This document shows positions 1 through 10,204 of a stretch of 64,000 nucleotides of DNA, in pieces. Both the position numbers and the translations under genes were made by a program. Under the pieces are notes generated by a model. The model ran no database searches and was not told the origin of the DNA. It was given only the letters and a program-made list of their open reading frames with translations. This DNA comes from Tolypeutes matacus (taxonomy: Eukaryota; Chordata; Mammalia; Cingulata; Chlamyphoridae). Position 1 is the stretch's first letter. Each line of letters begins with the position of its first letter. The stretch is taken from assembly GCA_026826555.1 (NCBI GenBank), contig JAKSZT010040477.1, forward strand, positions 1 to 64,000, in the 5' to 3' direction.

Positions 1-118
1 CTTTGATTAGTTGTTCGATGTACTGCATTGCTTCCTGGTTTTTATTTTGTGCACTGGACTGGTCCATGTTTTCCAGTTTCTCAGAGTCATTTGTATTTTT
101 CTGTTGCCCTCTGGTCAT
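1..118 (-). CDS. L1 ORF1 protein, N-terminal fragment cut by the window edge
   Basis: The first 39 codons of L1 ORF1 lie here on the - strand, starting at the ATG complement at 116-118 and open to the window edge. The reading begins MTRGQQK and matches the start of the ORF1 copy at 23522. ORF1 encodes the RNA-binding chaperone of the L1 ribonucleoprotein; this part precedes the coiled coil. Whether the rest is intact cannot be seen. Confidence 0.75.
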   Translation of the reverse strand, partial: MTRGQQKNTNDSEKLENMDQSSAQNKNQEAMQYIEQLIK

Positions 119-1905
119 CATATTATCTTGATGGGTTTGTTCAGTTGATTAGCTTTTCTCTATGCTCTAGAATTTTATTTAGCTGTTGGTTCTGCGTGTG
201 AGTTAAGTTTTCTCTTTGGCAGTTTTTCTTCTTATTTTATTTCCTTGCTTCTTTCTATGTTCCCTTGAAGGCAAAAGGTTAGGCCCAGAGGTATCAAAAG
301 ATGTAAGGAAGTAAGAAGGATAATAGAAATATTGATAAAAGTTAGAAGAGAGGCAAAATGAGACTTATGAGATGAATATTTAACTTGTGTAGGCAGTGTA
401 GAATACTAGGAAAAAATATGGAGTTCCTACAATGGACTGGGAAAAGAAATGGAGGAATATATATATAGTGATTTAGAAGGCTATAATTATGAGGAGGGAG
501 AGAAATAGTAAAGAAAGGTCTGAAAGGAAAAAGTTAATACTAATAAAAAAAAAAAAGAAAAAAGAAGAAGAAGAAAACAAAATAGATGGGATAGAAATTG
601 ACACCCTTAAGTTGTGGGCCTATGAAAAAATGTTGTCTCTAAGAGCCACAACAGAAAACGGGAGGCAGAAAGATGCAGGAAGGATAAGCGATAGTTTGTA
701 ATACAGAATCAATATATACAGTGAGTGGGAAATTACTGAATAAGAAGCCCAGCAAATAAGCGACCATCTGGCAGCACCTATTTAAAAAAAAAAAATAGAA
801 AGAAAAAGGAAGGGGGGAGGAAAATGGGAATAATAGCAATAGACCAGAAAGTAACAGAGAGAAACCAAAGATCCACACAGGTAAACAGTCAAACAGAGCT
901 AGGGGGGTCAATGATTCCCCTAGGGTCCACGTGGATCCTTCCTGCCTACTTGTATTTATCAATGAATTTTGCCACAGGGTTCTATATGCAGGTCCTGAAG
1001 CAGCTTTTAGCTATTAAACTAAATTAAAAAGAATTTAGTTTTCATTTGTTGAGGTGACCTCACTTTTTTTTTTTTTTTTTTTTAGCCAAATGCAGGACCC
1101 AAAATAATTCCTCTTCTAGACCAACCCCCTTACGGAAGGGACCCTAGCTGGGCCCGTGGAAATTAATCTAGCACGTCCCACTTTCCGGACTCCCCAGGTT
1201 AGCTGAAACTCTGATGTTAGTCAGTGAGGAGTGCTAAAGATGGCGGATTCCGCCCCTTCTGGCGCCGAGCTCCAGCGTCACCGTTCTGCTCAGTAAATCA
1301 GTTTGAGTGCAGATTCCCGTCTGCTCTCAGCCTGGTGCTGCTTCAGTTCGGCTTATCTGCTCCCCAAAGCTATGGGGCGGTGGAGGCAGCCAGATCGATG
1401 CCTAAAAATATAAAATACCCTTCCCTGTCTTCCAACCGAACCCTCCCTTCTTTGGGAAGTGTCCCTTCCTCCTGGCTCCGTAGCAGCCCGGGTCTTATCC
1501 CTGGGTGGCTAGGGAAATCAGCTGCGTTCCCCGACCAAAATCCCCCCTCCGGTTCACCGGGTGCTGACTAGCTTGTTTGCTCTGTTCACACAAGGTCCAA
1601 GGGGCGTCAGGCAGCCAGCTCCCCAGAAAATAAAACTTTTTCGCCCCGCCCGTGGCTCCAAATGGCCATTTTATTTTTTTTTCCCTAACCACGGGCCTCA
1701 GCCACCTGTGCCAACCTCCACTGGCAGCCTCAAAACTCACGAATCTCCACCGTTCGGTCCACGCCGCCGATCCGCGCAGATAGATGTCCCAAGCTTCTCA
1801 CTCCACGCGTGCACAGCACAGACCCCCGGGCAGGACCCCGTTCCCAATCCGCCTTGCTCTGGGAGCTTGTAGTGTGCACCCTCCTACACCAACGCCATCT
1901 TGCCC
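1..1905 (-). mobile_element. LINE-1, 5' end (5' UTR and start of ORF1), running off the left edge
   Basis: Read on the - strand, this is the 5' end of an L1 whose 5' UTR closely matches, by eye, the one at 21711-23521 on the + strand. The element begins near 1905 at a G-rich start containing AAGATGGCG, typical of L1 5' ends. A GC- and CpG-rich segment (about 1140-1870) follows, then a purine/pyrimidine-biased stretch (about 290-850). The ORF1 start codon is at 116-118. The L1 5' UTR is known to act as an internal RNA polymerase II promoter, so this would be the promoter of the element. Short open frames inside it are not genes. It looks young because it still matches its partner closely and keeps many CpGs. 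Confidence 0.88.
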
Positions 1906-1910
1906 ATCTC

Positions 1911-3319
1911 TCTAATTATTTTAAATATAATAATAATGTATCACAAAAACTATCTCCCTGCCTAAAAATCAAAAGACAGATGCTTTAACTTAAGTTTATC
2001 TAATTTACCCCACCTCTGCTAAAAAAAAAAAAAGTCTATAACTGCAAAAAGAAAGCAGCCATTAGGGACTGCCAGGGGTAGTGCATAACAATAAATTATA
2101 GCAAATTAAATTAACACCACTGCAATATGCAGCAATCCCAAATATTACCAGTTTGTTACAAAAATTTAATCTTCTTAAACAAGTCAAGCCAGCCCATATT
2201 CCCCTTTCTGTAAAACAGCCAACAAAAAATCAAGTTTATATTTAACATTGTGAGCTACAGCCCCAATTCGAATTACAATGTTAACAACAAAACCAATGCA
2301 GGTATTAAAATTACAAGTTAATGTATTGCCCCACAGCCCAAATAGGAAATAATAATTTGTTTTTACTATGTTTCAAATTATACAAAATAAAGAAATTAAG
2401 GTCATTCTAATCATGCTACTTAGAAACTGAAATGCATAAAAAATAAAAGTTTATTCATTGGATATTTGCCGGTTAAAAGTCTTATTAGTTTTTGTTGTTA
2501 TATAATCTACTGTAGTTATGAATTATGTATAACATAATTAAATACTAATCAAAACTTTAATGCACTACATTCCATACTTAAGTAATTTAATAACTTGTAT
2601 ATTACACATAAATATATTTTATTTTATATATATATGTAAATCTTAACATTTTTCATATTTCAGGAAACATAATGGAAATTAAAATAGTAAGCACATCAGG
2701 GATGTTTTGTAACGAATTAGAAAAGATAAAGTACATTTCAAAAGGTATTGTATTCCTCCCTGGAGGAGCTGGCCACTCTCCCAGGGGTGGATGCATAAAC
2801 CTTAAAATATACTGCCCAATGTGTGCTGTGTTCCTTCCTGGGGAGTCTGGCCCCTTCCTCAGGAATTAGCAAAATACTCACAAGTTGGCATGATAGTATC
2901 AAATTCATTAATCCTAAACACGGTCAGCCAAAACTCTAGTTAATCAGTTGCTAATTCAATACTTCCTAGCAAAAAACTAATATTGTTAAGTATATATATA
3001 AAACTGCTCTATTTTTCTGTCATTCTGTAAGTTTGTTTAATATTAACTTAATCTTTTAATTGATTATGTTATTCATGTTTCTCACTCTAATTGTCAGTAT
3101 AAGCTTATTAAACTAAATATATATATTAACATATAACTTGTATCTATCCAGGACTCTAACCAACAATAAGCCAAGTATATCAATGTGTCCCCTGGTTTAG
3201 TAAGCATGTGAATGTATGTATACATATTATAAAAGATTGGAATATAACAGTTAAACCCGTGTTTATAAACAATCATTCACTTATTCTATATTCTTTCAAT
3301 TATTAACAAAAATACATTA
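1911..3319. other. AT-rich intergenic stretch, no gene seen
   Basis: There is no convincing coding sequence. The stretch is A+T-rich with several A-runs and short (TA)n tracts (about 2617-2634 and 2991-3001). It lies between the L1 5' end and the first recognisable retroviral sequence. It could be diverged 5' sequence of the ERV to its right, but I could not recognise gag, protease or reverse transcriptase in any frame. Confidence 0.5.
2753..2868. repeat. Two-copy partial tandem repeat, period 78
   Basis: A pyrimidine-rich block beginning TTCCTCCCTGGAGGAG at 2753 recurs as TTCCTTCCTGGGGAG at 2831. Similarity is limited to about 38 bases of each 78-base unit, so this is an old, diverged duplication. 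Confidence 0.45.
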
Positions 3320-3339
3320 ACTAAATATCAAAAAAAGGT

Positions 3340-3880
3340 CCTGCCACAAGAAATGTTCAATACACCCACCATGTTTCAATATTATGTCTTTAAGGCTTTA
3401 TGCCTTACTTGTTCTGCCTTCCCACAAGCAAGTACTTACCCTCATTGCAGCCCCCTCAAAAACACTTTTAACAAAACTCTATAAACATCTCCAACATTCT
3501 CTTACCCAAGCAAATAACCCCAAGGGTCAAGCTATTGTTGAAAAAAGTAACCAATCCTAAAATTGATGTTATAAAAACAAAAGTGGAAATGGTGAGGTGT
3601 GGGATCGATTATATCAAGCATTATTTATGATAAATTTTCTTAACTGAAGGTCAGAATCAGATGCATCAGCAGCAGAACATTTCTGGCAAAAATCAGGCTA
3701 AAATACAGAAACAAATATTAGACAACCAGTTCATTGGAAGAATGAAGATAATAACCAATGGGAAAAGGCAGAAGTTAGGATACAGGGTTAAGGTTTTGCT
3801 CTTAACATTACAAATAAGAGACCAGCTTTGGATCCTGTCCAGATATCTGAAACCTAGACTTGAATAACAAGAGAAGTTGA
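3340..3880 (+). pseudogene. ERV pol relic: integrase core end and C-terminal domain
   Basis: Translated in pieces across frameshifts and stops, this shows integrase landmarks. NPKGQAIVEKSNQ near 3520-3560 corresponds to the conserved segment around the catalytic glutamate of retroviral integrases. A leucine-rich segment with a DRLYQALFMINFL reading follows near 3605-3645. A C-terminal part has a PVHWKN-type reading near 3727-3745, and FALNITNKRPALDPVQIS near 3795-3848 has the look of the C-terminal DNA-binding domain. Integrase joins proviral DNA to the host chromosome. It is interrupted by stops (for example near 3700 and 3780) and cannot make protein. Confidence 0.65.
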
Positions 3881-3959
3881 AATGATAAGGAGCAGCATTT
3901 GGCTGAGTTACCCCAGCAGGCTTCTACTCCCAGCTAAGGTCAGCTGAATAAGCTGACAC

Positions 3960-5671
3960 AAGAAGCAGAAAAGAAGGTAACTTCTAAAAGACAAAATGTC
4001 ACTCTATCACAGTTATTCCTTGCTATGCTTACCTTGACCACCACAGCAGTAAGTAGTGCACAATCACATAATTATACGTATTGGGCTTATATTACTAAAC
4101 CACCCCTTCTGAAATTGTTGACCTGGGGTGGGGTGAATCTTACCCTTTTTATATTAATCAGTCTTTTCATTTTCCTGGGCCCATTGATTCTTGGTTTCCT
4201 TTAAAACCTGAGGAGAAAGGGAAATTTATTGAAAATTTAACCTTGGCTTTTCTTGAACACCCTATCTGCATAGGATCCATCGATCCATGGATACAGCCCC
4301 CAAATCGCAGTATGATTATAACTGAAAGAAATCAAACTAAAATTTATATTCTTATATTCCCTTCTCTACCCTATTGACCAAAAGATATGATAAATCATAC
4401 ATATCCAGTATCAAATAGGTTACAAAGTGATAAATAGCATACATGCCATGGTTCATATGAGGTTGTGCTCTTTAATGATTCCTATGGAATTGTAAAGGAT
4501 CAGGCCCTTATAGGGATACGGAAACCTAATGTAAACACAACCATAAATTGGACAATTAATAATTCAACAAAAACAACTAATGAAAGCTATCATTATGTTT
4601 GGAATTTTGGGGAAGTCATAAGTACAAATATATCACTAAATTGGACTCATCAGGGAAGATTTATCCCACAACAATGGGACACTAAACTTAACAAAACTCA
4701 AAATTATTTGTGGAAATTATTTTTGGGAACTGTCCCAATTTTCAGATGACAAGGCAATAAAACAAATATTATCAGTTTATAAAGAAAATCAATTCAATTT
4801 CTTACAGTATGTGTTACGAGATCCTATAGTTTTTATCATTGGAAAAGTAACTTTTGGTGAAAGGAACATTAACCGCTCCAATTGCTCTTTATTTACATGT
4901 CTTAAGAATTCATATTTACAGGAAAATCAAACTCTTTTTATAGCAAGAAGGAGAAAAGCACTATGGTTACCAGTTCGGATGGCCAGACATTGGCACCAGT
5001 CTCCAGAATCCCAGTTGCTGTGGCACTTCCTCGACCATTATTTAAAAAGAACTAAAAGATTGATTGGACTTTTAATAGCAGGAATTTTGGGACTGATTGG
5101 CATCATTACCGCTGCAGTCATCACTGGCACAATCCTGCATCAAGGAGTCCAGACTATAAAATATGTTAAGGACTGGCATAAAAATGCAGGTGAGATGTGG
5201 CCTAGCCAGTCTCACATTGATATGGAACTGAATAATCGTACAAATGGTCTTGAAACAACTATTATACATTTGAATAATCAAATCTATAATTTAAACTTGT
5301 TAAGGGCTCTTAAATGTGATTGGAATGAAAGTTCTTTTTGTATTACACCTTTGCCTTATAGTAACAGTGAGCATGATTGGGAAGAAGTAAAAAATCATTT
5401 TATTGGATATAAGCATTATATTTCTTTAGATATTTTAGAATTGCAAAAGAAAGCATTGAGCATGTCTCAAATTGAATTGAAAGAAACCCCTGGTGCAGAA
5501 ATTTGGAATGAATTTTCTGAAAATTTAAATACTGTCAACCCATTTCACTGGTGGAAATAAAAAGCAGTTCACATATCATTTTGGATTGGATTAGGAATTA
5601 TTTTTTTATGCATTTTAATTGCTTCTATTTTCAAGGGTAGAGTAATAAAATATATTCATAGAAAAAAATGA
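3960..5671 (+). pseudogene. ERV env relic: surface and transmembrane subunits, broken
   Basis: A signal-like hydrophobic stretch with many threonines is encoded near 4010-4060. It is followed by surface-subunit sequence with several N-x-S/T sites; one segment, 4465-4746, is open for 94 codons. The reading then shifts frame, and 4811-5560 is open for 249 codons. That part holds a basic cleavage site (RTKR near 5050), a glycine- and isoleucine-rich fusion peptide directly after it, and a CDWNESSFCITP segment (two cysteines) near 5316-5350. An in-frame TAA at 5558-5560 stops the frame just before a hydrophobic anchor (about 5580-5635) and a short basic tail ending at 5671. In the family Env mediates receptor binding and membrane fusion; here the subunits are out of frame and the anchor is cut off. 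Confidence 0.85.
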
Positions 5672-6029
5672 AAAATTGAATCAGATAAATGCTTAACATA
5701 AATGTTAAGAAACTTAGCCATGAAAAAATGAATTTTACATTACTTGTGATAGAAAGTATTATATTAATAACCCCATGATTTTGCTACTAATTATCTACAT
5801 AAAAGCATACACATAAGGAACCTGAAGAAGTATAAAATATAAATGAAATTGCCTTCCATGTAAGAGCTCAAAAGCTTCACTGGTAGACAATGAGGGGTAA
5901 GATTCTCAGAAAGGACAACCGAAGACAGGCACAGTCACAAGAGCCTATAGAAGACAAGTGTGACAGGAGGTCACCTTGTATCATCTTATATAATGGTTCC
6001 TATGGTCTTCACTTTAAAAATTAATTAAT

Positions 6030-6044
6030 AAAAAAAGGGGGAAA
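6030..6044 (+). promoter_or_regulatory. Polypurine tract of the betaretrovirus-like ERV
   Basis: An uninterrupted purine run (A-run, then GGGGGAAA) immediately precedes the TG that opens the LTR. This is the usual primer for plus-strand synthesis in retroviruses, and it fixes the LTR start at 6045. Confidence 0.75.
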
Positions 6045-6486
6045 TGAAGGAGTTCAATTAAAGGCTATGACTCATGGCAGAAAACAGACCACCTTGGTAT
6101 ATATGGGACAGGTGTCTCTAGTCTCAAGACAGTAAGATAAGAGCTGGTACGAGCCTGGTGGAGAAGCTTTCTGTGCTTCAAGGAGTGTATCTAGTATATG
6201 TCAGATAATGATTAACAAGGTCTGTTATGTACAGGAAAGTAAAGAGAACTGAACCATTAACCCTAAAGACTTGCTGACTTTAGTAACGTGTAGCCCATCA
6301 CATATCTATTGCTTTTGCACATGTTCACAAGTATTTTCTTTGTTCTAAAGCTAAATAAAAGCCACGATGTTTTTTGCAGTGGAACTCTCCTCCCTTTGGA
6401 CGGAGGGTCCCCTGACCCCAGCTATTTCTTGTTTCTTTTCTCATCCGTGGCACCATTTTCATGGACCTAGTTCCTGAACATCTACA
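6045..6486 (+). repeat. 3' LTR of the betaretrovirus-like ERV
   Basis: The LTR opens with TG directly after the polypurine tract and ends with CA in TCTACA, an ending seen in betaretroviral LTRs, giving 442 bases. A polyadenylation signal AATAAA lies near 6354, followed by a pyrimidine-rich R/U5-like region. No matching 5' LTR is visible in the window, so target duplications cannot be checked. Confidence 0.75.
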
Positions 6487-6529
6487 GTGGTTACCAGAGG
6501 CACTGAGGTGAGGGCGACCAAAGAATTGT

Positions 6530-6870
6530 GGAACACAAGGCATTTTGGGGGCATTGGAATTGTTGTGCATGATATTTAAATGGCACGTACAGGTCATTAT
6601 ACATTTTGTCAAAACCTATAAAGTTGTACAGTGAAACATGAAAACCAAAATATAAATTATAGACTTTGCTAGTAGCAATGCCTCAATATTCATTCTTCAA
6701 TTGTAACAAATATACCATACTAATGTAAGACATTAATAGTGGAAAATGTGGGACGGGTAAAGGATGTTATATGAGAATCCCCTATATTTTAAAAGTAAAT
6801 TTTCAGTAATTTAAACTTCTCTAAAAATAAACTTAAATATATATATATAATTCCATATATATATATAGTT
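6530..6870 (+). mobile_element. L1 3' end fragment
   Basis: The segment has a diverged version of the 3' terminal sequence also seen at 30140-30430 (GGCATTGGAATTGTTGTG, ACAGGTCATTATA and the closing CCCCTATATTTT). It ends in a (TA)n tract near 6838-6867. Orientation is + by that comparison. Confidence 0.6.
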
Positions 6871-7329
6871 GCTATCATAAACAGAATTATTCTTTGAGGT
6901 CTCTTTTAGATAGTTAATTTTTGTGTTTGGTAGATTGAGTTATGTACTACAACTAAACATGTCCTTAATCTTAATATGAATTCCTGAATGTGAACCCAGT
7001 ATTAATAGGACCTCTTGAAGATGTTATTTTTTTGTAACATATGGCCACACTGAATGATGGTAGGTATTTGCTAGAGCCCATGTAAAGAGAACCTGGAACT
7101 CCCAGACTCCAGAAAAGCGATGAAATCTGCTTATGGCTGGAGGCAAAAATATAAGACTAGGAAATACCAAGTGTTTTTGACAGTCAGTAGCAGAACACTA
7201 CAGAGTCTGGGAGAAAGGAACTTTTTCTGAAATCTTGATTTTGATGAAATAATTTCCTGTTATTTAAGACAATCCATTATGTGGTATTGGTCATAGTAGC
7301 TTGGCAAACTATGACCCTGGTCTACACGA
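6871..7329. other. Intergenic stretch, no gene seen
   Basis: There is no coding signal. The middle (about 7000-7230) has a less AT-biased composition that looks like an old interspersed repeat I cannot name. Confidence 0.4.
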
Positions 7330-8240
7330 ACACCACCCATTCTTGCATGTGAATCTTGTACTCTGCAAATTTGCTAATATTAGTTCTAGTATCTTTCTTA
7401 TAACTCTGGGATTTTCTATATCATGGATTATGCCAGCTACAAAGAGGGATAGGTATTAATTCATTTATTTTTATTTTATTTTACTTACTTTCAAACTTGA
7501 ATGTATTTTATTCATTTTCTTACTAAACCTTCTGGCTAGAAGCTCCAATACAATGATATAATATTGATGTTGAAATCAGGCATCATCATCTTGTACCTGA
7601 ACTTATGGGGAAATTTTTCAATCTTTTTCTTTGTTCTATTAATATAGTGATTACCTTACCTGATTTTCTTTTGTTTAATCACCACTGAATTCAAGGAATA
7701 AATTCCACTTGATCATGATAAATATTCTTTTAATATGTTATTAAAGTTGTTTTGCTATTTTTAATTTTAGAATGTTTATATCCATATTAATAAGGGTATT
7801 GTTCTGTAATTTAATTATCCTCTGAAATTTACGTTTGGTTTTGATATAAGGTAACATTGAGTTCTGCAATTGGGTTAGGAAAAATTTCCTCCTCAAATCT
7901 TTGGAAAACTTTCAGACTGTTGTTTAATTCTTCATAGAATGCTTGGGTGAATTCATCAATGAAACCATTTGTTATTGAACTTTCTTTTACTACTGATTCA
8001 ATGGCCTTACATTTTAAAGACATGTTGAGATTATTTAGTTCTTCTTGAATCTGTTTAATAATTTGTGCATTTATAAGTATTTTTCCATTTCATCTGGTCA
8101 TGTTTATGTATAATTGTCTATTGAATTTCTTTATGATCATTTCCATTTTTGTAAAGTCAGACTTGTCTCTCCTTTCATTTCTGATTTAGCAATTATTTTT
8201 ATGCCTTTGTATTTTAAATGAATCTATGAAATAAAAAGTG
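7330..8240 (-). mobile_element. Old L1 fragment, ORF2 reverse-transcriptase region
   Basis: Read on the - strand, the sequence follows the reverse-transcriptase domain of an old L1 ORF2. Example: the 7829-8023 segment reads SITNGFIDEFTQAFYEELNN, the antisense-type counterpart of the region covered at 25850-26050 in the young copy, with many frame breaks. It matches L1 ORF2 along most of its length but has no long open frame. Confidence 0.65.
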
Positions 8241-8389
8241 GAGTTACAAAGCAAACACACAAAAACATTAATAAATAATAGATAATATGTAATATATAAC
8301 ATAGACATATAATTTGGAATACTTTAATAAAATTAAAATTAGCTCTGGCATTTATATTTAACCATGTAATTACCTTTTTCAGAGATATT

Positions 8390-8880
8390 TATTTCTTCAC
8401 AGGGCTTCACGTCCTGTATACTGTCCACTCTTTTCAAACTTACAGAGTCACGTTTGCATTTCTTATAGGGTGATCTAGAGATAATGAACTCGCACAGCTT
8501 CTGTTTATCCAGGAATTTCTTAATTTCATCCTAATTTTTGAAGTGCAGTTTTCTGTATATTGAATTCTATGTTGATTTTTTTTCTTTCTTTGTTTCTTTA
8601 AATATATTATCCCACAGCCTTCTGGCTTACATGGTTGCTGCCACTCACCACTTCCTTCTCCACAGCCCCTTGCAACTTCTATTGTACTTTCTGTCTCTAT
8701 GGATTTGTTTATTCTGGAGAATTCATATAAATGAAATCATACAATATATGGTCTTTTTTGACTGATTTCTTTCACATAGCATGAGATTTTAACAGTAAAT
8801 CTATAGTGTAGTTTAAATAGGTAATTTAATTTTCTTCATTGCTGTATACACATGTTGTTTTTGCCCTCAAGCATTCTTGA
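8390..8880 (-). mobile_element. Old L1/HAL1-type debris (ORF1 C-terminal part, then an L1 3' piece)
   Basis: 8480-8640 is the complement of the ORF1 C-terminal region; it has the CCTTCTGGCTTACATGGTT reading that corresponds to the ORF1 segment near 24250 in the young L1. From about 8640 to 8880 it switches to an L1 3'-end sequence with the CATATAAATGAAATCATACA motif common to old L1 3' tails. There are two adjacent insertions or a rearranged element. Confidence 0.55.
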
Positions 8881-9109
8881 AAAAACACAAGGAATTGAAA
8901 TGTGTCATCATCAAAAATACACTGACTTACATGTTATTAAAAAACCTTGTTTGTTCTGAGATACCTGAAAACATATATGTAGTTGTCCTAACTTCATACA
9001 TGCAGAAAATTTCTTCTCTTTCACAATTGATACAAAGTCCACAGAGTTTCTGAATGAATCTATTGATTGGTGCCTTTCTGGTGACGTGGTCGTTTTCTTT
9101 CATTCAATG

Positions 9110-9275
9110 ATTCACCAATTACTTTTAAAAAATATATCAGAGAAATTGTGGGTTTACAGAAATGTCATGAATAAAATATAGAATTTCCGTACACCACCCC
9201 AAAACCAACACCATGCATTGATGTGAACATTTGTTACCATTGATGATAGCACTTTTTGAAATCATTGTTCTATTT
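9110..9275 (-). mobile_element. L1 3' tail fragment
   Basis: The run 'TTGTGGGTTTACAGAAA ... ACACCACCCC ... ACATTTGTTACCATTGATGA' is the L1 3' tail motif also present in diverged form at 58440-58600. It is a short, old fragment. Confidence 0.5.
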
Positions 9276-9282
9276 TTTTAAC

Positions 9283-9400
9283 AGTAGTAGCCATCATTTA
9301 CTGACAGGTTCTAAGTTCTAGGCACTGTGTAAATCAATTTATATGGATTACCTAATTTAAGACACCCATTAAACAATCTGTAAAATATGTCCTAATGGAT
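9283..9400 (+). repeat. MIR SINE fragment
   Basis: The segment shows the MIR core order: AGTAGTAGCCATCATTTACTG, then CTAGGCACTGTGTAAAT, then ATTACCTAATTTAA. MIR is an ancient mammalian tRNA-derived SINE, and this copy is strongly diverged. Confidence 0.7.
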
Positions 9401-10204
9401 TTTTAATTTCCATTATTTTACTTCCAGTTTAGTTTCATTTAAAAACTTCTATCTCTTAAATGAAAGTCTTATTTTGTTCATATATTGTTTCTTGATATCA
9501 TTTATTCTTTGTGCATGCTTTCTTTTAGCTCATTGAGCATATTGAGAATATTTAGAACATTTGTTTTTAACATATTTGACTAGTAAATCTAATGTCTGAA
9601 ATTCCTTTGGTATCTGTTGATTTATTTTATTCTTCCAAATAGACCACCCTTTCCTGTTTTTCTAATACATTTTTATTTCTTTCATTGAAAGTTTAGCCAG
9701 ACTTAAACTGACCCTAGAAAACATCCCAAAGTGACAGTTTAAGGTCCATCTTTTCTGAGCCTGCACTTTCCCTGGGCATGTGTGTGACTTTATTTATTTA
9801 TTTTTTTTTTTTCAAAGACTCCATTCACCCACTCACCCATCCCCCCCTTGCTGCCTGCGCTCGCTGGGTCAGCCAACCACGCCATGCGGGCGGGCCTTTG
9901 CCTTCACCAGGAGGCCCCGGGAACCGAACCCGGGGCCTCCCACATGGCAAACGGGAGCTCCACTGATCGAGCCACAGCCGCCCCCCTGTGTGTGACTTTA
10001 TATATCACCTTGCATTCATGGATTCTGTTGAATGCACTAATTCAAAAAAGGAAAATCTTATCAGTTTTTCATCTCAGGTCATGCAGTCTAGCATATGTCT
10101 CAAATATTTTAACCATAAACTTCCATCTAGGTGACCTTAGTGTGATCATGCCCTTAGAGTGTTTTTATAGCAATGACTGTCACTTTTGTGCCTTGAATGA
10201 ACTC
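9401..10204 (-). mobile_element. Old L1/HAL1-type 5' region, split by a SINE
   Basis: The text around 9520-9700 (GCTCATTGAGCATATTGAG, AGTAAATCTAATGTCTGAAA and CCTTTCCTGTTTTTCT) is the antisense of the ORF1 N-terminal/5' region of old L1-type elements. It resumes after the SINE at 9794-9986. There are no open frames. Confidence 0.5.
9794..9986 (-). repeat. tRNA-derived SINE, GC-rich, with intact target duplication
   Basis: A - strand SINE with a T-run at its left end (its poly-A tail), a GC-rich body and a tRNA-like head at about 9906-9985 (GGGAACCGAACCCGGGG is the complement of a B-box region). It is flanked by a perfect 15-base direct repeat, TGTGTGTGACTTTAT, at 9779-9793 and 9987-10001. 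It still has several CpGs, so it is probably recent. The tRNA-like head resembles armadillo-type SINEs, the main basis for placing the organism in Xenarthra. Confidence 0.88.

Larger units (their letters stand above)
3320..6486 (+). mobile_element. Endogenous retrovirus, betaretrovirus-like (class II), 5'-truncated provirus
   Basis: In order this contains a degraded integrase end of pol, a degraded env with a long open transmembrane-subunit segment, a polypurine tract (about 6030-6044) and a 3' LTR (6045-6486). I saw no 5' LTR, gag, protease or reverse transcriptase, so the left part is lost or diverged beyond recognition. The env transmembrane subunit, with its furin-type site, fusion peptide and C-x7-C spacing, points to the beta-like (HML/ERV-K-type) class. 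The element is defective at several points. The left boundary is approximate. Confidence 0.85.

Noticed and set aside
1224..1872. GC-rich open frames of about 100 codons on both strands
   Set aside because: They are in the L1 5' UTR; high GC makes long open frames by chance, and the matching copy at 21.7-22.4 kb does not keep the same frame intact.
9906..9985. tRNA-like sequence, possible functional tRNA gene
   Set aside because: It is the head of a SINE with tail and target duplication; the tRNA fold is degenerate.
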